From the NCBI RefSeq assembly GCF_026151205.1, contig NC_087074.1:6696001-6760000 (forward strand): a DNA stretch of 64,000 bases. The letters are read 5' to 3'. The position numbers were made by a program, and so were the translations under genes. Below are positions 34,805-47,285 of the stretch, in pieces. The notes beneath the pieces were generated by a model. It searched no databases. It was not told where the DNA came from and was given only the letters and a program-made list of their open reading frames with translations. The DNA is from Bolinopsis microptera (Eukaryota; Ctenophora; Tentaculata; Lobata; Bolinopsidae). Every line of letters begins with the position of its first letter. The stretch's first letter is position 1.

Positions 34805-37611
34805 CGGATCGTTTTTACCAATCGGGCATAACCAACCTCAGTAACAACGTATTCACCCAAATTTGTCAGTTAACTTTAACATATCTATAACGCTTTTGTT
34901 TGTTTGAGTGTTTTCATGCATTTATTTTGGAGGCTGTGACATTATGTGACGTTATGCATTTTCCTCAGAATTTCAGCAATTATCATAAATAATAGTGGCC
35001 AGTGGGTCACAAACTAAATACTCAAAATAATCCAAGTAATTGAGGTTTCTGTTATTGAACAATGTATCATTCCAAGCGGACCAATATCTCAGACGTTATC
35101 ACTACTAATATAATATAAGATTCACTATTCAATAATTATTTTAATACTTTAAGTTTATACATGCTTATAATAATTATAAAGGCATTAAGCTCATAAATAA
35201 GGCATCTGAATTTAAGCAATTCAACAAAGAGTGACTCAAGTTAAAATTAACGATGTTCTAAAGGCTTCACAACGGCACTTAATAACGACACAAGTTCAAA
35301 GTCGTCTATAATTAACGGAAAACAGCTTGCAACCCCCCTTAATTTCCATTTCCGTGGCTACTTGACCCTTCAAACTGTGGGGTAATGTACGCTGCCGAGG
35401 TTTTCAATATGTAATTCTTAGCTTTATCAAGGAAACCTATACTTATGATAACTGAGCAGATGGGTTTAACTGGTTAAACTTCATGATTAGTTATCCGCAC
35501 GTGTTTAAAATTATTTATCTATATAAATTTATAAGCTGTCAATTTAAGGTAAACTTTATAAAAGAAGCATCTAATTCTAAAGACGTATTGAAACAACAGT
35601 CAAAAACGCCAAAGTAATGACATTAAACAATATCCTGGAAATGGGGCTATGAACATTATCATTGATTATGATTGTAAACCGGGACAGTGCCCGGGTGGTT
35701 CTAATGACCAATTTTTTATTCCCCTTTTGGTGCCCCTAAAGTTGGACAAATTAGGTTATTTTAGAGGATACGCCGGTATAAAAGTGTGTTTCTAGATCAA
35801 AACGCGCAGTTTTGCTAGTACCTCAGTTAAGTTTTTCAGAATTGTCCCACATTCAAACAACGATTTGCCCCCCCCCCCCCCCCTCCCCCCTAAGATGGCG
35901 GGGTCAGCAGGGCCCTTCGTTACGCCACGGATTATAGTGTAGGGCGGAACTGAAACGACACTGTCAAGAACCTTAGTGTAAACCATTAAACCTGCCCAAA
36001 AGCTGCAAACAATCTCAATAATAAACTCGCTCAACCAACACCTAAGGTTACAGTGGATTTAGTAAACTGAAAAGCAGAAGAACATTGTGCTATCAGGTAT
36101 ACAGTAGAGAAATTCCTAAATCGTCAAAAGAACAAAAGTTTACCACAGAAAATGTTTATCTCTGAAACGTATTGCAGTGCAGGACGCAGTATCTAATTGG
36201 ACTAATTTAGAATTCTATCAATATCATCTTCAATTAATCTTCAGTTAACTTATTCATATTCAACTATCTGATTGGTTATGTTTAGCTGAGTAAAATCTAA
36301 ACTAAAATCTTTTGTTTCGATGACGAAATGTTCTGAAGTGAATATAACAGTAACTTAAGATATGATTATCAGAAAAGGATAGCCGTGAAAAAAGACGGAG
36401 TGGGTTTTAGGAAACATAAATTAAAACGACCGGTATTATAGTAGTACTAGTATAATATTTGTTTCCAATGACAAACTTCGATTGTCTTCAGCCCGATATA
36501 AATACATAACAGCAGTTTATAATCAGTGATAACATACTAAGAATTAAGAAGCTAATTACCTCCAAAAAAGTAATAGATGTGAACAACAGCCGAAAACAAC
36601 CAAACGAACAAGTGCCTGTGACTTAGCAACTAGATTTAGAAATTCAGGCAGGGTGGATGGACAAAGTGGTCTCAATTCTGGAGGAAGCTCTATGTAATTA
36701 ATTATTATTAATTATAATTAATTGATATATTAGCGAGTTGAACGCGTTCGGAGAAGGACAGGGAGGGTGGTATTGGTTCAGAATAGGGAGGTACATTTTA
36801 ACAAAAGATTCATAATATCATCTCAAACCTGAACTTCTCTCATCTCAAGAGTTAGGGTATAGGGGAGGAGATAATGGGATTGATTTCAGGTCAGTTTGTA
36901 TTTAGTACTGCTCTTCGTCAACGACAGGTGACAGGTCAAATAGTGATTCCTTCCAAGTGTCATCTTGGTCTGTTTTAGGCAGTTGTTGCCTACTATATAT
37001 TATAATCCTTCTGGTTGGGTCCATCGACTGTGGAATAAGAAGATTAATCTCAAGAATTCTTTAATATCAAACGAGGAGTTGAATAGTAACCATGGTAACG
37101 CGGTTGGAACGCGCACACGCACGTGCAAGGATTAGAGAGGGGGATAACGATGGTTATGTTAAACTTATTTAATTCGGTTGCACTTAGTTATGAACTGAGT
37201 TCGAATTAAAAGTCTCTGCTATCCCTTGTCTTAACTCGATTTGTCTCTAATTTAATCGGCGAATTTCAAATTTACGCCCGATCAGGGATAATTTGTGATA
37301 ATTTTACTCCTACCTAGAGCTGAGTAGATGTACCATTGCAGGATTTTAGTGACGCACAAATGTGATGACGTATTAATATAATAATGACGCACAGACTTAG
37401 TGACGCACTAGTTTAACTAAGCGATATCACAAACCTGAAACCCTGTACAGCTGGAGTTTAACTTTAAAAGATCAGGCTGGGGGGTATTATTTAGGTGGTG
37501 AATAATTTCAAGGCATTAGAAAAGCTTCCGATTTAGTTAATCTGTTTTCTATGTAGTCACTAGCTCAAAATCTAATGTTCTAAGTCGATCTACATAACAC
37601 TCGAATGTCAA
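34805..37611. other. Noncoding region upstream of alpha2/delta
   Basis: AT-rich, no convincing ORF. Contains a C-rich run (35869-35890), an AT/TTAATTA-rich patch (36700-36730) and the X-box-like palindrome at 37086. A 5' noncoding exon of the alpha2/delta gene could be here but cannot be recognised. Confidence 0.4.
37086..37099. promoter_or_regulatory. Candidate RFX X-box palindrome
   Basis: GTAACCATGGTAAC is a perfect palindrome matching the RFX X-box consensus (GTNRCC N0-3 RGYAAC), about 2.65 kb upstream of the alpha2/delta start codon. Function is inferred from the motif only; similar motifs occur in the 61-bp repeat at 29920. Confidence 0.3.
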
Positions 37612-38090
37612 GATACTGCAATTTGAATCCACAAGAATGAAAATACCGTTGGAGGCTTATTTCAAATTTTAAAACTTAGCGATCATCATGCGATATTTCT
37701 TTATATAATTTTAAGGTTAGGGTTTTGTGAGATCAGGATGAGAGCAGGGGCCAGGTTTTGGGTTATCCGTCAAAAGCCGGAGGTGTACGGGTACCATAAT
37801 CAGTCAAAGTTTATGAAAGCAAGCACAGAGTTATTAGTAATCTTCCGCTCGACATCCCATCCAGCCATCCTTATATTCAGGCATACTGCATAGAGGAAGC
37901 TGGAAATATTGTAACCACTTTTCGCGTGCACGAGAGAGGCTTGCAATGTGTAGCAATTATTATTAAATGGAAATAAGGGTTCAGGAGCGAAGCCCCCAGA
38001 AAATTTGGCCCCCTGTGAAATTAAATAAGGTATAACCGGTTAATACAATTAATTTCCACCTATTTTGTATGTTCTTATTAAGTCGTGTAG
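37612..38090. repeat. Repeat block A, first copy (479 bp)
   Basis: Starts GATACTGCAATTTGAATCCA and ends TTAAGTCGTGTAG. It is repeated directly at 38406-38884 with the same length and few mismatches, with block B' exactly between. Confidence 0.9.
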
Positions 38091-38406
38091 CGTCAAACGC
38101 TACCGTTTAAAACTATTAAAACTGATTTTTAACCCTTGAAAAAACAACCCAACTGCCATTATCCACCACCACCTAGTTGTTTCAAACAACTAAATAGCTA
38201 AAAGTTCAAAGAAAACGGCAGACATCGATATTTTGCAGCTTTCATCTAGTAGCGAAATGGTTCTACTTCTATCAAACGATAGACTCTATGAAACGAGGAC
38301 TGTACAGGAGCCAATTATGAAATTTGTGCGGCTTCAATAGACGATATTGAATGTTGATATTGTCAGCATATTGATAATCACTGAAATTAATTGCATTGTT
38401 ATAATG
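38091..38406. repeat. Repeat block B', copy of the alpha2/delta upstream block
   Basis: Copy of 34482-34804 in the same orientation, lying exactly between the two 479-bp A blocks. Confidence 0.88.
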
Positions 38407-38884
38407 ATACTGCAATTTGAATCCACAAGAATGAACATACCGTTGGAGGCTTATTTCAAATTTAAAAACTTAGCGATCATCATGCGATATTTCTTTATAT
38501 AATTTTAAGGTTAGGGTTTTGTGAGATCAGGATGAGAGCAGGGGCCAGGTTTTGGGTTATCCGTCAGAGGCCGGAGGTGTACGGGTACCATAATCAGTCA
38601 AAGTTAATGAAAGCAAGCACAGAGTTATTAGTAATCTTCCGCTCGACATCCCATCCAGCCATCCTTATATTCAGGCATACTGCATAGAGGAAGCTGGAAA
38701 TATTGTAACCACTTTTCGCGTGCACGAGAGAGGCTTGCAATGTGTAGCAATTATTATTAAATGGAAATAAGGGTTCAGGAGCGAAGCCCCCAGAAAATTT
38801 GGCCCCCTGTGAAATTAAATAAGGTATAACCGGTTAATACAATTAATTTCCACCTATTTTGTATGTTCTTATTAAGTCGTGTAG
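38406..38884. repeat. Repeat block A', second copy (479 bp)
   Basis: Direct repeat of 37612-38090. It includes GGTTAGGGTTTTGTGAGATC and GGTGTACGGGTACCATAATC in both copies. Confidence 0.9.
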
Positions 38885-40520
38885 TGTTAATGTTATTATT
38901 GACTCTTATTTGACGATTCTTTCAAGAAATTTTCTGATTTTTCTGAATAGACTCAGCGATGACAATGTTCTAATAATAATATAATGAAAGTTGTGTATGT
39001 GATCCGACTTGAATATCCGATACATGAGTCATGACGTAGATATGATACATAAAATAGCCGTCAGACAGGAAATAGCCGTCAGACGGGTCAGGAGAGATCA
39101 TCCAAGGGTGACCCAGGCTTCTAATTCTAATACTTTGTGGTTTTCTTCTTTGTAAGATTGCCGGGAGTGTAAACGAGATTACTCACATTTTGGCGATATT
39201 CCACATCACACACGGAAGAAGGTTTGTTCTCCTGCTTCACTTCTGAGGTGGTGAGTGAAACAACTTATAAGATCCAGGACTGTAATGAAAGGGATGTGAC
39301 AGTGTCATTCCGGGAAGCCTAAAATAAGCCCGATATCAGTGAAAACTGAACGGATCTAGCCTGATACGTCACGGTTGGAGAGGTCTGCATTCACCGACCA
39401 CATACAGGAATTAATGTGGATCTATTAATAGACTTTAGGCAGAGGTATCCGCAACTTTTACATCATTTCCATGGTCTACTCGCCCAAACTTGTACCTGAT
39501 TCTATCATAACACAGCTGAGTCTGCTGATCTGATGATGCACTTATATGGCGATAAGAACCACACTGAATGTAGCTGTAAATATGCCCTTATATAGTAATA
39601 GCAATCGCGATGGATGTAACTGTAAACACGAAATAAGAAAGTTAGCCCCCCCCCCCCCCTATAACGGAGCGTTCACACAGCTACTCTCATCACATCTACT
39701 GAAGGTAGAGATAATGTGTAGCCTATCAAACAATACTCACGTACTCACCAGGCAGCCGGGTTCACTGGGTGGGTGGTTTAAAACCTCTGATGACATGTTA
39801 ATATTGGGGACCTTTGTCGGGCTGTACGTTTGTTGTGTCAGCTCGACAGTTTGGGGCTAACTGTGAAACATCCCAAGTTCTGTCTGTAATTTGTGCTTTG
39901 AAGTAAGGACTTCTAAATTGAGAATAAGTTCACCACGTCCATCTTTATTGTTAGTTTTGTTGCTCCCGTAGTAATAGTTATGTGCAAGTATGCAATACCC
40001 ATCGATATAGTACGGTGAAAAGCTATAATTTTTGGAGCACAGCCGTCCCTTAGTCACCGTATCTATCTAATACAGCCGTCCCCCGCAGTCACCGTCTATC
40101 TAACACAGTACACAGTTGTCCCTCGGTCCCTCCGCCGACTCACCACAGCATGTACACTCTACTTACTTCACTCTTGCAATTTAATTAAACTGAAGAGTTT
40201 AAGACGGGCCACCAATATCCACACGAGATGGTTGGGACTATTCTGCGGGTGAGATATTAAGTGGAACACTGGTTACTATGGTTACTGGGGTGAGTCAGAC
40301 AGTTTCCTATTGTCACGGTAGACTCGCATTTACACGACGATTTACCCACAAATATGCACTCGTGCAGCCTGCAGCTCACGATCATATCGTCATCGAATTT
40401 ACGGAACATCCAATTAACTTCAGTTTTGACGATATTATGTTAATTAATTTACTGGTCCGCCACTCAACATGCAAGTTTGCGGTAAGAAGTCAGTCTAAGT
40501 AGGAGCAGTGGAATATTATT
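38885..40520. other. Noncoding stretch
   Basis: No gene recognised. Contains a run of 15 C (39645-39659), two copies of ATAGCCGTCAGACRGG near 39054-39085, and AAGCCCGATATCAGTG at 39327, which also occurs in similar form near 10573. Confidence 0.4.
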
Positions 40521-40521
40521 C

Positions 40522-41139
40522 TTAGCACGGCGTGACACAACGCAGGGTGGACCAAGGGGGCCGACAAAACAAATATAGCAGAAGTAGCATTTGGCATGGA
40601 ATGCAAAACCATGTGCTTGGAGAAGCGCGCATCATTTGCACGCCGATCGCAATAGTTTTTGTGGCAACGTCCACTATTTTGTTCTCGCGCGCGCTCCCAA
40701 GTCCATTTTCTCTGGCAAGTCTGGACGCCTCTTCCACCAGTCCTGGCTGTCGAGCGGTCACATCAAAGGCGCACTGAACTGATTGTCTTTGAAGTCACCG
40801 CGCACGTTTGATAACTTTGAACACAACTTCAAAGGGGCATTTTCTCTCGAGACTCTCGCAGCACTTATCAATCCTTGATTTTGAGAACGCCTTTGCCTTG
40901 CGAAACATTTCTACATTTCGATGCCTTCCGGTTTTTTTGCACAAAATTTGAGCTCGTTCCTCGTTTTGGTTTGGGTAGCAGAGCATTGGCCGCCCTTTCC
41001 GCTCCGCTTCAAACCTTGTCTGGTCCGCTGCGAAATAGTATTCACTGTCTCGCAGATAGCGAGAGGGTAGCAGTGTGTGTAACGTAATATCTCTCATCCT
41101 GCTCCTCCCGTGTAGGTGACCTAGATATGTGTGGTACAC
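40522..41139 (-). pseudogene. Unrecognised ORF of about 205 codons with one internal TGA
   Basis: A single minus-strand frame is open from 41139 to 40522 except for one TGA at about 40795-40797. The first part reads RYLRDSEYYFAADQTRFEAE ... FEVVFKVIKRAR and the second VTARQPGLVEEASRLAREN ... STWFCIPCQ. The block is richer in GC than its surroundings. I do not recognise the family; a decayed mobile-element gene is possible, or two exons of an unknown gene. Confidence 0.35.
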
Positions 41140-41987
41140 TTCCGGCCACTCTCAGTGTAGTCTTCTGATGGATCTCACTTTGCAGCTCCCTTGTTCTGGA
41201 GACTTGTAATTTGAGCTCGCCTTGTGTCTAGTTTATTTTAGTGTTCTGTAAATTTCACCCCTGTTTTACGCTCCAGTTATTTGGTTTACATTGTTGCGAG
41301 TTATGCTGCTCGCTCACCCCATACATGTGTGTGTTTTGTGCTCCTTCATAAACACAGCTGTCGGATACTTTATTATATCTGTTCGATCATTAGTTTGCTT
41401 TTTAACGCGAAATCAAATTTAGCTTTCGTCAAACCTTGCCGCGCTTTTGTCCAACAAATGCTGTGGATTGCGGTATAATGCCACAGTGTATATTACTGGT
41501 TTATCTATCTGATATGCATTATTGTGACTATTCGTACTGCAACGTTCCACCCTCTCGACTAGTACTGCAGTTACAAGTATGTCCTGTTATCACAACTAGG
41601 ACAAAATACACTAACTCTAGATATGTACACATGTATACATACTGCACAGATATATTACATGAACGTGTGTATTTTCTCTTACAGTAGGATATGAATATAT
41701 ACTAGTTTGACTTGCGTGTTCAAACTGTGTGGTGACACGTGTGCGTGCATAGCTAGCAATATCCACTGTAACTATAAATGTGATAAATGTACACCGAATA
41801 TGAATATCCTCCTATAATTGCATGATATGTGTACGTTATATTATGTTGGCACTACTACCGTGTCAGTGAGATGTAGCCACGATCTCTGTCTCTCTGTCTC
41901 TTTCTTGGCTGATTCTACACATAAAAATATCTCGTTCTCTATCTTTCTATATTTCTCTCTCTTCCTCTCTCACTATCACTCACTCAC

Positions 41988-41995
41988 TCACTCTT

Positions 41996-42034
<39 letters not shown>
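41988..42034. repeat. (CT)n-rich tract
   Basis: Mostly CT dinucleotides, preceded by a duplicated CTTGGCTGATTCTACACA (41904 and 42033) on either side of the tract. Confidence 0.8.
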
Positions 42035-42037
<3 letters not shown>

Positions 42038-42617
42038 CTGATTCTACACACATACATATATATGTCAGGGCAGGACTCACGTGTATTGTGACACGTGAAA
42101 AGCATTAACATTGTCGCTGTTGCTAAGTTACAACTGTCTTTAATAGACCGGTCCTGGTTTGTGCGTACTTCTCCATTAATACGGTTTTGTCCCTAACCGT
42201 GTACACACACACACACAGAGTGAGTGTAGTGTACACCAGACACCACAATGACTTGCCATGTACACTGTACATAATGTACACTGTGTACTCCTTGTATGAT
42301 CCTCCCAATTACCAAAATATCACATCTTCTTACGTCTGTTTAAAGTTCAGATAGAGGGGGAGAGAGAGAGAAATGGGCTGATCGCCCTGTATTATTAGAG
42401 TGTACGTTGTATCATTACCAAGGCTTTAGTTCCCCTCAATTCAGACACCCCGTGTCTACTGCAGAGCAGGTTTAGTCTGTCTTCTCCTCGCAATCTGTCC
42501 CGGGTGTATGTGTGTGTAAAGTTGGAGGTCTTAATCAGCTCCTCCTCCTATATTGTATTACTCTCCTCCTCCTCTCATCTTATATTGTATTACTTTACTC
42601 CTGTTATATTGTGTTAT

Positions 42618-43754
42618 CTTCCTACTCCTCATCCTACTCCTCCTACTCCTTCTCATCCTACTCCTCCTACTCCTACTCCTCCTACTCCTCCTACTCCTCC
42701 TCCTACTCCTCCTACTCCTCCTACTCCTCCTACTCCTCCTACTCCTCCTACTCCTCCTACTCCCCCTACTCCTCCTACTCCTCCTATTCCTCCTACTTCT
42801 CTTACTCCTCCTCATCCTACTCCTCCTACTCCTCTTCCTCCTCTTCCTCCTCATATTCCTCCTACTTCTCCTACTCCTCCTCCTCCTCTTACTCCTCCTC
42901 CTCATCCTACTCTTCCTCCTCCTACTCCTCCTCCTCATATTCCTCCTCCTCATATTCCTCCTACTTCTCCTCCTCCTCTTCCTCCTCTTCCTCCTCCTAC
43001 TCCTCCTCCTATTCCTCCTACTTCTCCTACTCCTCCTCCTCCTCCTCCTCCTCCTCCTCCTCCTCCTCCTACTCTTCCTCCTCCTACTCCTCCTCCTATT
43101 CCTCCTACTTCTCTTACTCCTACTCCTCCTACTCCTCCTACTCCTCTTCCTCCTCTTCCTCCTCATATTCCTCCTACTTCTCCTACTCCTCCTACTCCTT
43201 CTCATCCTACTCCTCCTACTCCTACTCCTCCTCCTACTCCTCCTACTCCTCCTACTCCTCCTCCTACTCCTCTTCCTCCTCCTACTCCTCCTCCTATTCC
43301 TCCTACTCCTCCTACTCCTCCTCCTCATCCTACTCTTCCTCCTCTTCCTCCTCCTCCTCCTCTTACTCCTCCTCCTCATCCTCCTCATCCTCCTCATCCT
43401 CCTCCTCCTACTCCTCTTCCTCCTCTTCCTCCTCATATTCCTCCTACTTCTCCTACTCCTCCTACTCCTTCTCATCCTACTCCTCCTACTCCTACTCCTC
43501 CTCCTACTCCTCCTACTCCTCCTCCTACTCCTCTTCCTCCTCCTACTCCTCCTCCTCATCCTACTCTTCCTCCTCTTCCTCCTCCTCCTCCTCTTACTCC
43601 TCCTCCTCATCCTCCTCATCCTCCTCATCCTCCTCCTCCTACTCCTCTTCCTCCTCTTCCTCCTCATATTCCTCCTACTTCTCCTACTCCTCCTACTCCT
43701 CCTCCTCTTCCTCCTCTTCCTCCTCATATTCCTCCTCCTCCTCCTCCTCCTCTT
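42618..43754. repeat. G-free polypyrimidine minisatellite of about 1.1 kb
   Basis: Built from CTCCTA, CTCCTC and CATCCT-like units. The plus strand contains C, T and A but no G for roughly 1,130 bases. A stretch of about 260-290 bp (CTCATATTCCTCCTACTTCT and following) repeats at 43160, 43430 and partly 43660, a higher-order pattern. All long frames here (Pro/Thr, Ser/Tyr, Leu, Arg) are products of the repeat. Confidence 0.95.
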
Positions 43755-46105
43755 ATATACGAATACTCAGTAGTCAGATTGGGTTCCTCTCGTCCTTTCG
43801 AGTCCAGTTTTATGTGTGTTAAAATCTACTAGTATTATGTAATGTGTGCTCGCAGCAGGGTGGGTGGAATGATGGGCTACTACTACTACTACTAGACTTT
43901 ATAACTAAGTTTACAGGGTTCTTTAGAGGAGATGTACCCTGAACTGGGTGATTTAATCAGTCTGCTGTGTAATAAGTATTAGTCCGTTGGACCACTTATT
44001 ACGTCTTCTACCTTCAATCACCCATTATCTCCTCTCTCTCTCTGGTTGGACACAGGTCCCCTAATATTGGGAGAAAGGTTCAAGAGGGGTCCGGACTCCG
44101 GGTGTAGAGAGGGAATATAACTCCACCCTCTCAGGGTCCCTCAGTTGTCGGGGGATTGTTTCATCTCACCAGCTTATCTTAACTTCTGCCGTTATGTAGT
44201 CCCGCAAAAAGAGAGGATTTCTTTTCAAAGCACTCAGCGCCCTCTGCGATCCTACATAATGGTGAGGTAACGGGAGGCGGGCTCAAAGAGAAACCTTTAT
44301 CATACTCTCTCTCCTCCCCTCTCTCTCTCCCCTCTCTCTCTCCTCTACACATCTAATACAGAGTAATATATTACCACCTCATTTATTAACAATACAAACC
44401 CTCCTAAGACTTGTGGCTTAGTGGCTCTGTGAACAATATGTTGATCCCATCACATCTGAACAGATCCTCTCATCTTTCTGCTCTATCTCATGTTTCCATG
44501 TAATGGTGGTGATGGCACTGTCAACTAGCGCCCACGTGTCAAATATTGAAACTATTGTCTATCATAGCAGACACTTTAACTAAATGATGGATACAGTGTA
44601 GACAAGTACCAGGCACGATATGGTGCTGTCTCTACAACTGTGTGCAAGCTAATTTTGTATAAAGAAAACCAATCCTAACACAAATCTTGTCGCCATTTCT
44701 TGTATGTATCACTATCTAATATGTAGACATCTCTGGTGTATTGCCACTGAAGTTGCCCAAATAGTTGCTCAACATTTTACACGTACTTGCGGTCACATTC
44801 CGGGCGTCTTTCCGCCTAGTCTCCACCCTTTTCACTTTTCAGCTTCTTATTCCACAGTTCTGTTACATCCAGCTAATACTCTCCTCGTGTTTCCTTAAAA
44901 GGTCCTCTCTTTGTAGGTTAATTAACTTCCCCAACTTGACTACTTAGTTCGGGTTGCGACACGATTATATTCCCTTTTGTTACACCCTTCCATCTATCCC
45001 TTCTCTCTCTCTCTCTCCCTCCACCCCCTTCTCTCTGTCTCTCTCCCCCTCCCTGACCCCCTTCTCTCTCCAGTGAACTACATTTGGACACCTGGGTCGC
45101 TGTCTGCAAGTCTCCGCCAAGTGTCCATCTTTATAGTTTATGGAGCGTATCAAGTTTGATAGAGCGTATCCAAGGGAGCTATTTGATTAGGGCTACTTTG
45201 ATAAATCGTGACATTATGGCCGTTTTTTAATTTTATATCAATATTTCTTGAGGGAGGCCATTTCGTGGAAATCGGTGTTTTGTACTTGACTTATATCGCC
45301 GCCCCAGCATTCCACATTTTCTTGCTTCCTTCAGCATATCGGGGGAAATTTAAAGAGTATATTATTTCATATCTTATAGTATGTAGAAAAGTAATGGTGA
45401 CAATCAGAATATGTTAAGCTCTATTGAAAATACAAAAGGTGAATGTAAATTGCGTTTCAAAGGATTTAGGCATATACTCAAGCAAATGCTGGGGGGGGAG
45501 CCCCTGTACTCAAGCATGTCGAAATTTCCAAGAATCTGAGTCATTATAATTATCTTCATTTAGCAAAAAGCCAAATAGTTCAGTTTCTAATAGTTTGCAG
45601 ATGAGCTCCTCTACTGTCATGTAAATTGTACCACCTACCAATAATGGTACCAGCTATATTAAAATCAGCTTCATTCTCAGTACTTGACAACCAATTCGAG
45701 GCGCAGCGCAACCTCGCATCTTATCTACCCTACACCAATATCACTAGTGTTAAAATATTTAGTAATATTAGAAATATACCCTTAATATTAAGATTACTTC
45801 AGCAGTATTGTGTACTAGTCTCCTCCAGCCCTGTCTCCCTAGTCTGATGTCTAAATAGTAGCCGTTTCAGCCCACATTACCCCGACTCTTCTCACCTGCA
45901 ATCCCTTATTTTCTGCTCCTTTATAAACACTATTGTTTATTTTCGGGGCTCTTCTACGGGTTCCTTAGCTGCATGATTTCAAACACTGCCCAGTTTCGTC
46001 AAATTGTCGTACCAGTTTGAGTCCATTATTTAGACCTGACCTGTTCTCGATAGTTTTCCGCCGTTTACACTTTACAACCTTCACTTGGTACCCTGTTTCA
46101 TTGTC
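43755..46105. other. Noncoding stretch
   Basis: No gene recognised. Contains GAGGGGTCCGGACTCCGGG at 44094, which resembles the terminal repeat of the 93-309 element, pyrimidine-rich tracts at 44300-44350 and 45000-45070, and the motif copy at 45915. Confidence 0.4.
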
Positions 46106-46545
46106 CCTCGGTACTCTATTTCAGGCTTCATAAGTAGTGAAAGTACTCTATTTCAGGATTCTAGGTACCATATTTCAGGATTCTAGGTACCTTCTTTCAG
46201 GCTTCATAAGTACTCTATTTCATGCTTCATAAGTACTCTATTTCAGGCTTCATGGGTACCCTATTTCAGGCTTCATAAGTACTCTATTTCAGGCTTCATG
46301 AGTACCCTATTTCAGGATTCAAGGTACCTTATTTCAGGCTTCATAAGTACTCTATTTCATGCTTCATTTAACTCTATTTCAGGCTTCGTGGGTACCCTAT
46401 TTCAGGCTTCATAAGTACTCTATTTCAGGCTTCATGGGTACCCTATTTCAGGATTCAAGGTACCTTATTTCAGGATTCTAGGTACCATATTTCAGGCTTT
46501 ATATGTACCTTATTTCAGGCTTCGTAGGTACCTTACTCCAGACCG
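46106..46545. repeat. 22-23-bp minisatellite, about 19 units
   Basis: Units of the form TACYCTATTTCAGGCTTCAT then RRG, with two main variants (GCTTCATAAG and GATTCWAGG) interspersed. Each unit contains TTTCAG, an acceptor-like hexamer on the plus strand. Confidence 0.93.
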
Positions 46546-46970
46546 GATATTGGATTTGGTACGCACTCTGCGTGATCCGATGACAGGTTTTTTCTCCTCA
46601 GTTCAATCAACCAGCTCTTCTATGTTATCAGTTGATAGTATCTCCTGACATACATACAATAATTACCCGTAACATGTATACTAATCTCCGCTAATTATTC
46701 GCATAATTAGAGATATTATCGCGAGACACGTACGGCCCACGAATCTACGTACTCTACAGCAGCGTTATTATATCCCGTATATGAATGCGTGGGTAGTTTT
46801 GTCGGTATAAAGTGCGTTCCTCTCTCTCACTCTAAGTGACCTCCCTGTTATAGTAGTTGCTCCTTTATAAACACTATTGTTTATTGCTCGTTGCACTTAG
46901 TACTTGGCCTGCTATATAACTGTCGAATTAGCTACTAAAGCCGGGCAACTGCTCAACATGTTAAACTCGC

Positions 46971-46972
<2 letters not shown>

Positions 46973-47004
<32 letters not shown>
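46973..47004. repeat. (GT)n microsatellite
   Basis: About 16 GT units. Confidence 0.9.
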
Positions 47005-47007
<3 letters not shown>

Positions 47008-47098
47008 AGCTCTGTCGTGTACATGTTAGTTAAGGGGTGGTTAGAGGGAGAACTACAATAACAACATAGTTCCCTTACTAAATATATGACAGGTAGTT

Positions 47099-47190
47099 CT
47101 ATCTCTCTCTCCCTCTCTCCCTCTCTCCCTCTCTCTCCCTCTCTCTCTCTCTCCCTCTCTCTCTCTCTCCCTCTCTCCCTCTCTCTCTCC

Positions 47191-47285
<95 letters not shown>
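47099..47285. repeat. (CT)n tract with a poly-C interruption
   Basis: About 187 bp of CT and CCCT units with 12 C near 47190; the Ser-Leu frame is not coding. Confidence 0.95.

Noticed and set aside
42504-43832. Proline, serine, leucine or arginine repeat proteins of about 400 residues
   Set aside because: All frames of the G-free minisatellite are open simply because the repeat lacks stop codons; no gene structure or domain.
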